A stretch of 64,000 bases of DNA, from assembly GCF_018069805.1 (NCBI RefSeq), contig NZ_JAGPYN010000012.1, forward strand, positions 94,523 through 158,522, given 5' to 3'. Within the stretch, counting starts at the first letter, position 1. The number at the start of each line of letters is the position of its first letter. This DNA is from Pseudoalteromonas ostreae. Its GTDB lineage: Bacteria > Pseudomonadota > Gammaproteobacteria > Enterobacterales > Alteromonadaceae. The position numbers were made by a program, and so were the translations under genes. Below are positions 37,901 through 44,797 of this stretch, piece after piece. The notes below the pieces were generated by a model. That model saw only the letters and a program-made list of their open reading frames with translations. It was not told where the DNA came from and made no database searches.

Positions 37901-39560
37901 TAACGAATTAGCCGAGCAGCAAACGACGCAGCACAATGATAATAGCGATGCCATCAATAAGCTTGAAAGCAACCAGTCAGCTAACACAAATAATGTGCTT
38001 CACAGTGAGTATAACGATTCAAATGCAGCAACCGCAGCCAGCAGTGAGCTAATCGAAGACGATGGAGTTATTAAAGGCATCACTGATGCAGACCGTTTAA
38101 CCCACTTTGGCAACAGCGACTTTCATTATGATGAATTTGGTAACCAAATACGCGAAACCGGTAAAGGCATAAAAACCCGCCGTGAGTACAACGCGTTTAA
38201 TCAGCTAAGTTGCTTTAATAACAACGGTACGCTTACTCAATACGACTACGACCCACTCGGGCGTCGTATTGCCAAGCACACCGAGCAGGGCAAAATTGAC
38301 TACATTTGGGATAACGACCAGCTAATTGGCGAATACCAACACGGTGAATATACCTGGTATATCAACCTACCAAATCAATTTCACCCAGTCGCGTTGATTA
38401 AAAAAGGTGAAGTGTACTACTACCACCTAGACCAACTGAATACCCCACGCTTTGTAACCAACAACAAAGCAGAAGTCGTGTGGGAAAACCAAGCCGATGC
38501 GTATGGTTATGAAGAGCTAAAAGCCGATGCTGACTTTAATAAAGAAAGTAGCTTCACTCAGCCAATCCGCTTTCAAGGGCAGTATTTAGATGAAGAGAGC
38601 TGCCTGCATTACAACCGTTATCGTTACTACAGTCCCAAACAACAACGCTTTATAAACCAAGACCCGATTGGCCTAGTGGGTGGGATTAACCACTACCAAT
38701 ATGCACCAAACCCGGTTAACTGGGTGGATCCGATGGGGTTGTTGTGTAAAGAAGGGCAGGCAAAAGTCAAGGCTGCACTTGATGCTAATTCAGCTATACC
38801 ATCTAAATTAAGAGAGAAGCTGATTGAACTTTCAGAATTAGAGAACTCTCCTTTTACAGCCGATGAAGTTATTTGTAGTATAAATAATACTTCTATCCCT
38901 TATTTAGATATGCTTACGACGGATGTAAACAATCAAGGGATACCTATTTCTTATCTGGACGAAGTCGCAAATGCAACAAATAGAACAAGAACGGAAATAG
39001 AAAGCCTTTATGATAAGCTTGAGAATGAAACAGGGGTAGATTACAAGACACATATAGAAAAGTATGTAAGTAATAATGAGCATGGAATTAATTTGAAAGA
39101 TGCTTACTTAATAATGGGTTATACGACAAACTTTTTTATGAAGGGCAGACTAGCGCCTAAGATGCTAAGTGGTGCTAAACTAACTGAAGCTGAAGAAGCT
39201 TTGGTATGCAGCCTAAATTTAGCATTGGACAAACTACCTTCTGAAGCTGGAATATTCTATCGGGGACTTGGTAAGTCACCTCTTCCAGATTGGTTTGATG
39301 ATAAATATAAAAGGGGCTCTGTTTTGACTGAAACATTTTTCGCTTCTGTTAGTGAAGAGTTAAGTCCTGAATATGAAGGGGGAAAAGTAATGATTTTTAA
39401 AGCAAATAATGTAAAAGACGTCTCTCCACTTGCAATGGACGTCCATTTTGCTGATAAAATAGGGCAATCACCAGCTAAATCAGAGCATCTGATACAGTCC
39501 GGCCATAAACTACTTGTTGATTCGAACATTGATGGTGTTGTTAAATTAACTCAACTTTAA
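34965..39560 (+). CDS. Rhs-family T6SS effector with C-terminal ADP-ribosyltransferase-like toxin
   Basis: This is a polymorphic toxin of 1531 residues from ATG 34965, which has GAGGAAG nine bases upstream; a GTG at 34947 is the in-frame alternative. The N-terminal region has a Lys/Ala/Ser-rich linker near residues 105-145. The Rhs shell follows with many YD repeats (YDxxGRL-type) from about residue 155. The core closes with DPIGLVGGINHYQYAPNP and DPMGL (Asp1255 to Leu1259), the self-cleavage site in this family. The tip (about 1260-1531) has R-S-E ART motifs: Arg1433 in IFYRGL, Ser1461/Ser1463 in FFASVS and Glu1507 in KSEHLIQSGHKL. An ADP-ribosylglycohydrolase gene lies two genes downstream. 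The tip is more AT-rich than the shell. Confidence 0.88.
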   Translation: MQSNIVVLQGTSYPVCFVAGKGSAPPGYFSVVANTQDSAKTQIAQIGSTLSADVAKRLDLINLLNSAGVNCPRSVSAREAASVLSKALIAGTVSCYHQKAKTAIQVSDNTNSGTAKKPAKKGTTKASGKSASQAPAKNSGGASNNTPSEEPITQQACRSDPVSMLSGEEILPLIDFTLAGSKQLIWRRLYRSSHSDACSVMGNGWRHDFMVNLTEHYLPPPKVGPKQKGTYWLEYQDEHGAKHRFEKVKPGQSSYQLSSNLALHYQANGKHVLVTPDDQHLTFKAGENAWLLEKIINEKGQSIQFYYDAKERLNRIEVNKARGCILSYNQQGLLSKIAPYFTNKDNKQQLLSPLLASYEYDENNNLVQATNQQNETERYAYNAANLLTKRTRASGFSHHFEWDSYSSSAKCIKQWGDNNTYTYQFEYNPEIGETTCIDSRGHKEHFVHNAQGKLVKHTDPNGNVWQYGYNAQGQKITEIKPDSSKIKYSYTPYGQLESITQPDGSVTKFAYNQLGQRVLTTLPDGQTIARKYSIAGLLQSETFADGRTALYSHDKLGQLTQHVDVTGQITKFVWNEQGELLAKHHNDELIRYSYDSLGRVNATINNAGLLTQYKYNEHGQLAQTIAFDEKDPAHKQHQHFSYDDAGRLISSQNSKGDTTEQHFEGLSQPHCVIQPDGSALHLTYDKERNLTAIERSDGHVYRISYDANENPTQVTGFDGTLQQYKYDACNRLTSVTQSDKRHVKIERDKLGRVTAQHASLATDTHIVNNANYYSYNLQGKITRAHNAQSTLKQQFDKGGRLLRAEQVHNQQQAHTLKYSYDDYGRRQSLTLPDSSMLKYSYNKFGQLSAIHLQQANSKEVELAKPLVTLNYDSQGNIQTQKFGNDITLTQQFDVFNRLTQQQLTHPAQALFDTCTYNYDSVNQLIARKEQGVSSHNINFEYNSLGQLIQQNLASSENTKTTQYQWDSFGNPVSQSRIQNNELAEQQTTQHNDNSDAINKLESNQSANTNNVLHSEYNDSNAATAASSELIEDDGVIKGITDADRLTHFGNSDFHYDEFGNQIRETGKGIKTRREYNAFNQLSCFNNNGTLTQYDYDPLGRRIAKHTEQGKIDYIWDNDQLIGEYQHGEYTWYINLPNQFHPVALIKKGEVYYYHLDQLNTPRFVTNNKAEVVWENQADAYGYEELKADADFNKESSFTQPIRFQGQYLDEESCLHYNRYRYYSPKQQRFINQDPIGLVGGINHYQYAPNPVNWVDPMGLLCKEGQAKVKAALDANSAIPSKLREKLIELSELENSPFTADEVICSINNTSIPYLDMLTTDVNNQGIPISYLDEVANATNRTRTEIESLYDKLENETGVDYKTHIEKYVSNNEHGINLKDAYLIMGYTTNFFMKGRLAPKMLSGAKLTEAEEALVCSLNLALDKLPSEAGIFYRGLGKSPLPDWFDDKYKRGSVLTETFFASVSEELSPEYEGGKVMIFKANNVKDVSPLAMDVHFADKIGQSPAKSEHLIQSGHKLLVDSNIDGVVKLTQL

Positions 39561-39570
39561 GGATGCAATT

Positions 39571-40269
39571 ATGGTGGATATAAATAACTTTAATTTGGAT
39601 ATCTATAATTTACATAAAGAAGATTTTTTATCCAGCAATGAAGAAGTAATAATAAGGTTTTTCTTAGTAGAAAATAATAGTTTAATTCTCGTTCAATTTA
39701 TTTCAGACAATAATCTCAATTCTGTTTTCTTTAATGTTTGTGATTTGCAAAGGATACCAAAAGAAGTTCGCTATAGAGAGTATCACGGCAAAGAGATGAG
39801 AGAAGCGATTGAAGAATATGCATTAATCGAAACAATTGAGGTTGATTTAGAAACGGGAGATGAGTCCATTGCTGGAAAGGTACTTAAAGAAAATAAAATT
39901 GTTTATGAGTGTTGTTATGGTCGATACTTAGATTCAATTGAGCCTACTTTATGGGAGCGCTTTAAAATATCAGAACAGAGTAAATTAGAATCTGAATTGA
40001 GGCTCGATAAGGAAGTTTCAAGGTTTAAACTAATGACTTTTCGTGAAAAAGTTGAGTATCTCCGAGGTAAATTTAGGCGTATTTATAAAACTCGATGGGA
40101 GTTAACTATCGTGCCTGAGGAATGCTTTTTAAATAAGCAAGAAATAGTGAAATATAGCACGGATGTTGATTTCCAAAATGCTTTAAGAGAAGTACTAGAC
40201 TTAGAAAAAGAGCTAACTGGGAAATCTGTTTTTGAAATGTATTCGAATATTATGGCTCACGGTGGATAA
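39571..40269 (+). CDS. Hypothetical protein between the Rhs toxin and the ADP-ribosylglycohydrolase
   Basis: I do not recognise this 232-residue acidic, soluble protein. It has no signal peptide or transmembrane segment, so it is cytosolic. It begins MVDINNFNLDIYNLHKEDF and ends EMYSNIMAHGG. It starts ten bases after the rhs stop (AAGGATG upstream) and ends seven bases before the next ATG, so the three genes form one transcript. The position immediately behind an Rhs tip is where cognate immunity genes normally lie; it could be the toxin-binding immunity protein, with the hydrolase as a second layer. Confidence 0.6.
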   Translation: MVDINNFNLDIYNLHKEDFLSSNEEVIIRFFLVENNSLILVQFISDNNLNSVFFNVCDLQRIPKEVRYREYHGKEMREAIEEYALIETIEVDLETGDESIAGKVLKENKIVYECCYGRYLDSIEPTLWERFKISEQSKLESELRLDKEVSRFKLMTFREKVEYLRGKFRRIYKTRWELTIVPEECFLNKQEIVKYSTDVDFQNALREVLDLEKELTGKSVFEMYSNIMAHGG

Positions 40270-40276
40270 CTAATTA

Positions 40277-41122
40277 ATGTTAGTAGAAATAGCAATAGCA
40301 GATGCCTATGGGGCTGGCTTCGAGTTCTCTTCAGAAAAAAAAGTTATGCTGTATAACGACTTGTTAAGCTATTCACGACATGATTTATATGGCTTCTCTG
40401 GTAAATACACCGATGATACTCAGATGACAATTGCTATCGTGGAGTTGATGTTAAACAACGAGGAATATACGAATGAAATTATTGCGGATAAGTTTATTGA
40501 ATGCTTTAAGCGAGACCAACGTTTAGGATATTCAAAAGGCTTCTATCAACTTTTATCAAGTTCAGAGTCAGGCTTTGATCTAATTAATAAAATCAAACCT
40601 AATAGCGAAAGGAATGGCGCAGCTATGAGATCTGTGCCTATAGGTTTTTTTAAAGAAAAAGCTAAGCTTCTCGATTTTGCTAAAACGCAAGCTCAAGTTA
40701 CACATAACACCCCTATAGCTATACGATCCAGTTGTGCAATTGCTTTAGCTTGTCACTTTGGTATCCATCATAAAGGTAAATTATCAAATTTAAAACAATT
40801 TTTAGAAGTTGAAGGATATGCAGGGTGGGATTTTGGTTGGAATAAAGAGGTTTCTATCAAAGCATTCGATACTGTTAGCGCTGTTTTTAGCTGTTTAATA
40901 AAGAATAGTAACATTAAAAGTTTACTTCAAAGCTGCGTTGCACTTCGAGGGGACACGGATAGTGTTGCTTCTATAGCTGTTGGGTTAGCTTGCTGCTTTA
41001 ACGAATACGATAAAAACCTGCCTCAAAATTTGATAGCAGATTTAAATGAGTCAACTTATGGCATTCAATTCCTGAGTAGACTTGATAAAGAGTTAAAGAA
41101 AAAGTTTACTTGTGAAAAATAA
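40277..41122 (+). CDS. ADP-ribosylglycohydrolase (ARH/DraG family), probable immunity protein
   Basis: This 281-residue enzyme should remove ADP-ribose from modified targets in the cytosol. Family motifs are intact: the N-terminal IADAYGAGFEF (usually GDAxGAPxEF), YTDDTQM with Asp46/Asp47 as metal ligands, and near the C-terminus RGDTDSVASIAVG with the second pair of metal-binding Asp residues. Its place behind an ADP-ribosyltransferase toxin recalls Tri-type immunity to Tre-type T6SS effectors, where the hydrolase reverses target modification. Bases are AT-rich like the toxin tip, suggesting they moved together. Confidence 0.88.
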   Translation: MLVEIAIADAYGAGFEFSSEKKVMLYNDLLSYSRHDLYGFSGKYTDDTQMTIAIVELMLNNEEYTNEIIADKFIECFKRDQRLGYSKGFYQLLSSSESGFDLINKIKPNSERNGAAMRSVPIGFFKEKAKLLDFAKTQAQVTHNTPIAIRSSCAIALACHFGIHHKGKLSNLKQFLEVEGYAGWDFGWNKEVSIKAFDTVSAVFSCLIKNSNIKSLLQSCVALRGDTDSVASIAVGLACCFNEYDKNLPQNLIADLNESTYGIQFLSRLDKELKKKFTCEK

Positions 41123-41141
41123 AATAAGGAGAAAATAACTT

Positions 41142-41169
41142 AAACATCCACTTTAAATGTTGGGTGTTT
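41142..41169 (+). terminator. Probable terminator after the Rhs operon
   Basis: AAACATCCA (41142-41150) pairs with TGGGTGTTT (41161-41169) through a 9-bp stem with one G-T wobble and is followed by AT-rich ATTTATT. It is also the start of a 50-base unit repeated imperfectly at 41378. Confidence 0.5.
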
Positions 41170-41210
41170 ATTTATTAATAACACGTTCTACTTAAGCAAC
41201 ATAATACTAA

Positions 41211-41261
41211 GGAATAAACTAGACACCGGAATAAACTAGACACCGGAATAAACTAGACACC
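41211..41261. repeat. Three perfect tandem copies of a 17-bp unit
   Basis: GGAATAAACTAGACACC is repeated exactly at 41211-41227, 41228-41244 and 41245-41261. The same AATAAACTAGACACC string recurs once at 44496-44510. The unit lies just upstream of a RAYT-type transposase start (41333), where elements of this class usually have their terminal repeats. Confidence 0.9.
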
Positions 41262-41332
41262 CACCCTAATTTTTGCTGTTTGGCGAACTAAGTACTAGGC
41301 TTTGTTTAGTGCAAAAAAAAGCAGGGTGTCTT

Positions 41333-41404
41333 ATGGCTATAGCAAGAAAGCGTCAAGTAAGTTTGGTAATAATCAAGACACCCACTTTAAATAGTGAGTA
41401 TTAA
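41333..41404 (+). pseudogene. Remnant of a RAYT-like (REP-associated Y1) transposase gene
   Basis: The reading frame starts MAIARKRQVSL, which matches the opening of gammaproteobacterial RAYT/IS200-like transposases (typically ...ARKRQ.SL followed by a YYHC segment). It then breaks off after 11 codons into unrelated sequence and stops at 41404, so the catalytic part is gone. It sits in the 337-base gene-free gap 41123-41459, which otherwise holds repeats and the leader of the next gene. Confidence 0.6.
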
Positions 41405-41427
41405 TTTGTTGATAATACGTTGTAATT
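41378..41427. repeat. Imperfect direct repeat flanking the transposase remnant
   Basis: This segment, starting ACACCCACTTTAAATAGTG, matches 41144-41193 (starting ACATCCACTTTAAATGTTG) at most positions over about 50 bases, ending ATAATACGTTG versus ATAACACGTTC. The two copies bracket the 17-bp tandem repeats and the transposase remnant. Confidence 0.7.
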
Positions 41428-41459
41428 AAAAATACAACTTTAAAGAAAAGGATGCTTCG

Positions 41460-42278
41460 ATGGCAGCAATCAGAATAACTCAATCTGTTGGATTGGGCGG
41501 CGCTAACAGTTTAAACGATGTAAAAACTGTACAAACCGCGTTGAATAAATTACTAAAACTCATCCAGCCTACTCAAACTTTAATTGTCGATGGTCGCTTA
41601 AACCCTCGCCCAGAAAACTCAAAAACTATTACTGCTATTAAGTTATTCCAAAGCAAAGTATTAAACATGGTTCGTCCCGATGGAAAAATAGATCCTAATG
41701 GACGTACTCATCGAAAAATCAATGAAAAATTAGCAAGTCAGGCTGCAATTAGTAGTGTAACTACTGCACTAAAAATGCCTACCACAAATGCATTTTGGAT
41801 GAAAACGGCTATCGCTGAGGTTGGTGAGGCTGAAGTTCCGGGCACAAAAGCAAATCCACAGATTTTGGAATACTTTAAAGCATCAAAATTTTGGGGTAGT
41901 GATGATAGCGGTGGTCAAAATGCATGGTGCGGTTCTTTTGTTGCTTGGGTTATGCAACAGAATAATATGGAGCCTGTTAAAAATGCTTTTAGAGCAAAAG
42001 AATGGGCGAGCTTTGGCAAGCCTCTTGATAAACCTGTTTTCGGTGCTATAGGCATTAAATCTCGAAAGGGGGGAGGCCATGTTGCTTTTGTCGTAGGTCA
42101 AAGTGCTGATGGAAATTACTTATACATGCTTGGAGGTAATCAAAGTAACAGTGTTAATGTTGCAAAGTATAAAAAAGAATTGTGGGATGATTTTGTAGTA
42201 CCTGCTAATTTTGACCCTTCATCAGCAAGTTTACCGATTTATACTCAAAAAGCATCAGTTGCAGGGAGTGAAGCATGA
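41460..42278 (+). CDS. Candidate T6SS peptidoglycan amidase (CHAP/NlpC-like) with shared N-terminal module
   Basis: This 272-residue protein has no signal peptide. Residues 1-92 form a peptidoglycan-binding-like module (LNDVKTVQTALNKL...DGRLNPR...AIKLFQ...PDGKIDPN) that is nearly identical to that of the muramidase at 45751. Residues about 110-235 are a papain-like amidase/endopeptidase domain: NAWCGSFVAWVM with catalytic Cys157, GGGHVAFVVG with His207 and GGNQSNSVNV after it, as in the TIGR02594/CHAP group. Absence of an export signal plus an exported partner encoded directly behind it (ATGA overlap) is the usual arrangement of a T6SS cell-wall effector and immunity pair. AAGGATG precedes the ATG. 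Confidence 0.8.
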   Translation: MAAIRITQSVGLGGANSLNDVKTVQTALNKLLKLIQPTQTLIVDGRLNPRPENSKTITAIKLFQSKVLNMVRPDGKIDPNGRTHRKINEKLASQAAISSVTTALKMPTTNAFWMKTAIAEVGEAEVPGTKANPQILEYFKASKFWGSDDSGGQNAWCGSFVAWVMQQNNMEPVKNAFRAKEWASFGKPLDKPVFGAIGIKSRKGGGHVAFVVGQSADGNYLYMLGGNQSNSVNVAKYKKELWDDFVVPANFDPSSASLPIYTQKASVAGSEA

Positions 42279-42721
42279 TAAAAAAAATACTTGTCATTCT
42301 TTTTGTTTTATTTGCTTCAACTCATATTGTTTATGCCAAAAGTGATGAACTTTTGGAGTTGAAAGGCTTTAAATACGCAATTAAAAATGTGCATTATTTG
42401 GCTAAAGTCAAAATCACAAATGTTGAAATTTTTCGTGAGGAGGATGAATCTGAAAAGCACGTTTACTCAGCTGAAGTGCTAGCAACATACAAAGGTAAAT
42501 CTCATAAAAGGCTAAGCTATGAGATGTTTGTGGAGCAAGGTGAAGATATTGTTTTTAACTCTGCATCAATTTATGTAGCACTTTGTTTAGATGAAAATGG
42601 AACATATTATTGGCCAGGCACTGGTTCTGAATTTAAACCTTCGTTAGTTATTGATAAATGGCTAACTGAAAATAAAAGTAATGTGGAAAAAGTAAGTACT
42701 AACGTAGGTTGGTGCGAATAG
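42275..42721 (+). CDS. Exported candidate immunity protein to the amidase
   Basis: This 148-residue protein has a clear signal peptide (ILVILFVLFASTHIVYA, cleavage after residue 21 or so) and a small mature domain rich in beta strands with Cys residues at LCLDENG and the C-terminal WCE that may form a disulfide. I recognise no family. It overlaps the amidase gene by four bases. Periplasmic location and tight coupling are what one expects of an immunity protein that blocks a peptidoglycan-cutting effector; no homology supports this. Confidence 0.65.
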   Translation: MIKKILVILFVLFASTHIVYAKSDELLELKGFKYAIKNVHYLAKVKITNVEIFREEDESEKHVYSAEVLATYKGKSHKRLSYEMFVEQGEDIVFNSASIYVALCLDENGTYYWPGTGSEFKPSLVIDKWLTENKSNVEKVSTNVGWCE

Positions 42722-42768
42722 CACTGTGTAGTAATGATTAAATTTAAATAAACTAATATGGAAATGTA

Positions 42769-43542
42769 ATGAATAAAATAAACACGGATGTAAATTATAG
42801 AACAATGGCTGGTAATGCTCGTTTGGTTATTATTGCTGAATCTAGCCACAATCCTGCTTCTTATAAATATGAAGCAATACGAGCACTAAAACAGCTAAAG
42901 GCTGCTGGATTCACACACTTTGCAATGGAAATGCTTCCTTTAAAAATAAAAGAAAAAATAGAGTTTTATCAACGAACTGGTAAAGGATTCGATGCTATCA
43001 AGCAACACTTTAAAAAAGAGTGGAATTGGAATAGTGCAACGAGCACAGGTTACGCAGAATTAGTTAAAGCTGCCAACACCCTAGGTATGAAAATTATTCC
43101 GTTGGATATGCCAATAGAGATGATGGATGAAATTGATAGTAGCTGTGACTGGGATAAAGCAGAAACAGGTTCTTGTTCAGACTCTCATATTAAACGAAAT
43201 GAAATGTGGGCTGATATTTTACAAAATAGTTTGAAGTTAAATAAAACAACTCGAATTGTTGCATTTATGCACCGTTGGCATGCTTTTAAAGCAGGTGATT
43301 ATCACCTTGGGTTAGATCAATTAATGCTTAATATGCAAATTCATAATATTCGTCTTATAGATTATATTGGTGGAATTACTTGTTCAGACACGAATATTTG
43401 TAAAGGGCAATCAGATGAAGATAAATCATTAAAAGAAACATATTTTTATCGTAAAGGAGCCTTTAAAGTTTCGCCTGTACTTTCTTTTACTGTTCATATC
43501 CCTCAAAGAAGGATATCACCTGCTGGTACTTTGACATGGTAA
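42769..43542 (+). CDS. ChaN/EreA-like (TIKI-fold) protein, copy 1; candidate effector
   Basis: This 257-residue protein has no signal peptide. Residues 15-60 (ARLVIIAESSHNPASYKYEA, then HFAMEMLP) match the opening of the ChaN/EreA/TIKI superfamily, where a Glu and a His (Glu24, His27) followed by an EM pair (Glu54) line the active or haem-binding site. A later HRWH motif (His168, His171) could complete it. Copy 2 at 49066 conserves all of these at identical positions. The gene overlaps the exported Sel1-like gene behind it by seven bases. Reaction is unknown: superfamily members are esterases, metalloproteases or haem binders. An effector role is inferred from context. Confidence 0.65.
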   Translation: MNKINTDVNYRTMAGNARLVIIAESSHNPASYKYEAIRALKQLKAAGFTHFAMEMLPLKIKEKIEFYQRTGKGFDAIKQHFKKEWNWNSATSTGYAELVKAANTLGMKIIPLDMPIEMMDEIDSSCDWDKAETGSCSDSHIKRNEMWADILQNSLKLNKTTRIVAFMHRWHAFKAGDYHLGLDQLMLNMQIHNIRLIDYIGGITCSDTNICKGQSDEDKSLKETYFYRKGAFKVSPVLSFTVHIPQRRISPAGTLTW

Positions 43543-44117
43543 AAGTATTTTTTTCGATTTTTCTGTTTATTTCATTTAATGTCAACTCTGGTGGGCCTCG
43601 ATGGGATGATTCAATCGACATCAATGATCCAGATATAGCTGTAAAAGTTGTTGTACAACAGTGCCATAAAAGTTTAATTAATGCGCCTGAGCTGCTTGAA
43701 GAGTGGTGTGAGAAAGCCATAGAGATGGGCTACTGGAGAGGCTTAATACCTTTAAGTTTACATACAGGTGATGGGACTCGCTTAGTAAATGAAGCAACAC
43801 AGCGTGTTAAAAACAATGAACCAAGGGCATATTTTACACTTGCTTCCTTATACCGTGATGGACAATTTGTAGAGAAAGATCTTAATAAGGCAATTTCAAT
43901 ATACTCTGCGCTTTTAGCATTAAATGTTGAGACAGTAGATGCTCTGGTGAACAGTGCTCACCTTGAGTTAGCAAAACTATACTATACGCAAAAAAACTGG
44001 CTTGCAGTAACTGAACATGCTCAGTATGTTATTGACAACTCAGCACTGGAACTTGATAAAAAACAAGCTGTTAATTTATTAGAGTCAGCTAAAGAAAAAG
44101 CGTTAACTAAAAAGTAA
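43536..44117 (+). CDS. Exported Sel1/TPR-like protein, copy 1; candidate immunity
   Basis: This 193-residue protein starts with a signal peptide (VKVFFSIFLFISFNVNSG) and continues with helical Sel1-like repeats: AIEMGYWRGLIPLSLHTGDG, ARAYFTLASLYRDGQFVEKDLNKAISIYSAL-type spacing and a third at the C-terminus. Two cysteines (QQCHKSL and EEWCEKA) are conserved in copy 2. Sel1-repeat proteins serve as immunity partners of several T6SS lipase effectors. It overlaps the ChaN-like gene, so the pair is translationally coupled. Confidence 0.65.
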   Translation: MVKVFFSIFLFISFNVNSGGPRWDDSIDINDPDIAVKVVVQQCHKSLINAPELLEEWCEKAIEMGYWRGLIPLSLHTGDGTRLVNEATQRVKNNEPRAYFTLASLYRDGQFVEKDLNKAISIYSALLALNVETVDALVNSAHLELAKLYYTQKNWLAVTEHAQYVIDNSALELDKKQAVNLLESAKEKALTKK

Positions 44118-44143
44118 GTTATTTAGTGAATATAGATAAATTA

Positions 44144-44186
44144 AAGGAGCTATAAACGCCAAACGTAAGGCGCTATAGAAATAACT
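44144..44186 (+). promoter_or_regulatory. Shine-Dalgarno plus hairpin leader of the 88-residue gene, copy 1
   Basis: AAGGAG (44144-44149) is 37 bases before the ATG, too far for normal initiation. The bases between form a hairpin, CTATAAACGCC (44150-44160) with GGCGCTATAG (44169-44178), leaving 8 bases to the ATG. When folded the spacing becomes normal. Copy 2 keeps the stem with a different loop. Confidence 0.55.
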
Positions 44187-44453
44187 ATGGAACAACAACA
44201 CCAACAAACACTGACCAACCTTGTATACGATATTTACGAGGATCCAACCAAAATTGACGAGCATCAAGAGCTTATTCAGCCTTTACTTAGCGATTTAATT
44301 GCAACTGCCCCTGTTGGCTTTGAGGGCATGGCGACGATGATTAATACTCACATATCGAACGGGTTTAAGTTTAAAAATCCCAAGATACAAAAGTTTGAGC
44401 TTGAGTCGGGCTTATTAAAGCTTAAAACCTACTTTCAAAAGATAAATTGTTAA
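44187..44453 (+). CDS. Conserved 88-residue protein, copy 1
   Basis: This small acidic soluble protein (start MEQQHQQTLTNLVYDIYEDP, end KLKTYFQKINC) has no signal peptide and appears helical. I recognise no family. The second copy at 50522 differs at only a few residues (for example IDEHQ versus IEEHQ, ATAPVG versus ASAPAG), and most base changes are at third positions, which indicates selection on the protein. Each copy is the last gene of a ChaN-like/Sel1-like unit. Confidence 0.75.
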   Translation: MEQQHQQTLTNLVYDIYEDPTKIDEHQELIQPLLSDLIATAPVGFEGMATMINTHISNGFKFKNPKIQKFELESGLLKLKTYFQKINC

Positions 44454-44493
44454 CCGTTTTAATTATTTAAACTCTGAGATTGGCAGAGAGCAC

Positions 44494-44543
44494 GAATAAA
44501 CTAGACACCTATTCTAATTTTGCAGTTTAGTAAACAAAGTACT
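44494..44543. repeat. Second fragment of the transposase-flanking sequence, in gap 44454-44797
   Basis: ACGAATAAACTAGACACC followed by CTAATTTTGCAGTTT and AAGTACTA mirrors 41246-41296 with a few changes. No transposase start remains here. The rest of the 344-base gap shows a minus-strand open stretch at about 44620-44720 (encoding a Lys/His-rich fragment CGYSKLRKHIHQYKTPFELK) that may be a transposase tail, and a dyad CGCTTATTTAAGCG at 44763-44776. Confidence 0.55.
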
Positions 44544-44797
44544 ACCACTTTATATAGCGTTTCGTTCGGCGTGCATTTTGTATGGTGATGAGCACTCTAC
44601 AGGTCAACCCTCAATTATCACAGAGGCTGAGTTGAAGATAAGTTGCTTAAGCTCGAAAGGTGTTTTGTATTGATGTATGTGTTTACGCAGTTTTGAGTAA
44701 CCACACTCAACACGCAGAGATAACTATAAGATTAAAGTTGTAATGAAATATGTAAGTCGATACGCTTATTTAAGCGAGCTAATGTAGAGGGAATGAT

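Larger units (their letters stand above)
44144..44492. repeat. Long near-identical repeat, copy 1 (with 50480-50826)
   Basis: About 349 bases covering the leader, the 88-residue gene and a conserved 3' tail (AACCGTTTTAATTATTTAAAC...TTGGCAGAGAGCA) are repeated at 50480-50826 with few changes. The copies share the ends precisely, stopping at GAGAGCA. Confidence 0.9.

Noticed and set aside
41211..41261. CRISPR array from the three tandem 17-bp repeats.
   Set aside because: The copies are directly adjacent with no spacers, and no cas genes are present.
44144..44492. Integron-like gene cassette with attC-type recombination site.
   Set aside because: The leader dyad and 3' tail lack the paired core sites of attC, there is no integrase, and the repeats include coding sequence.
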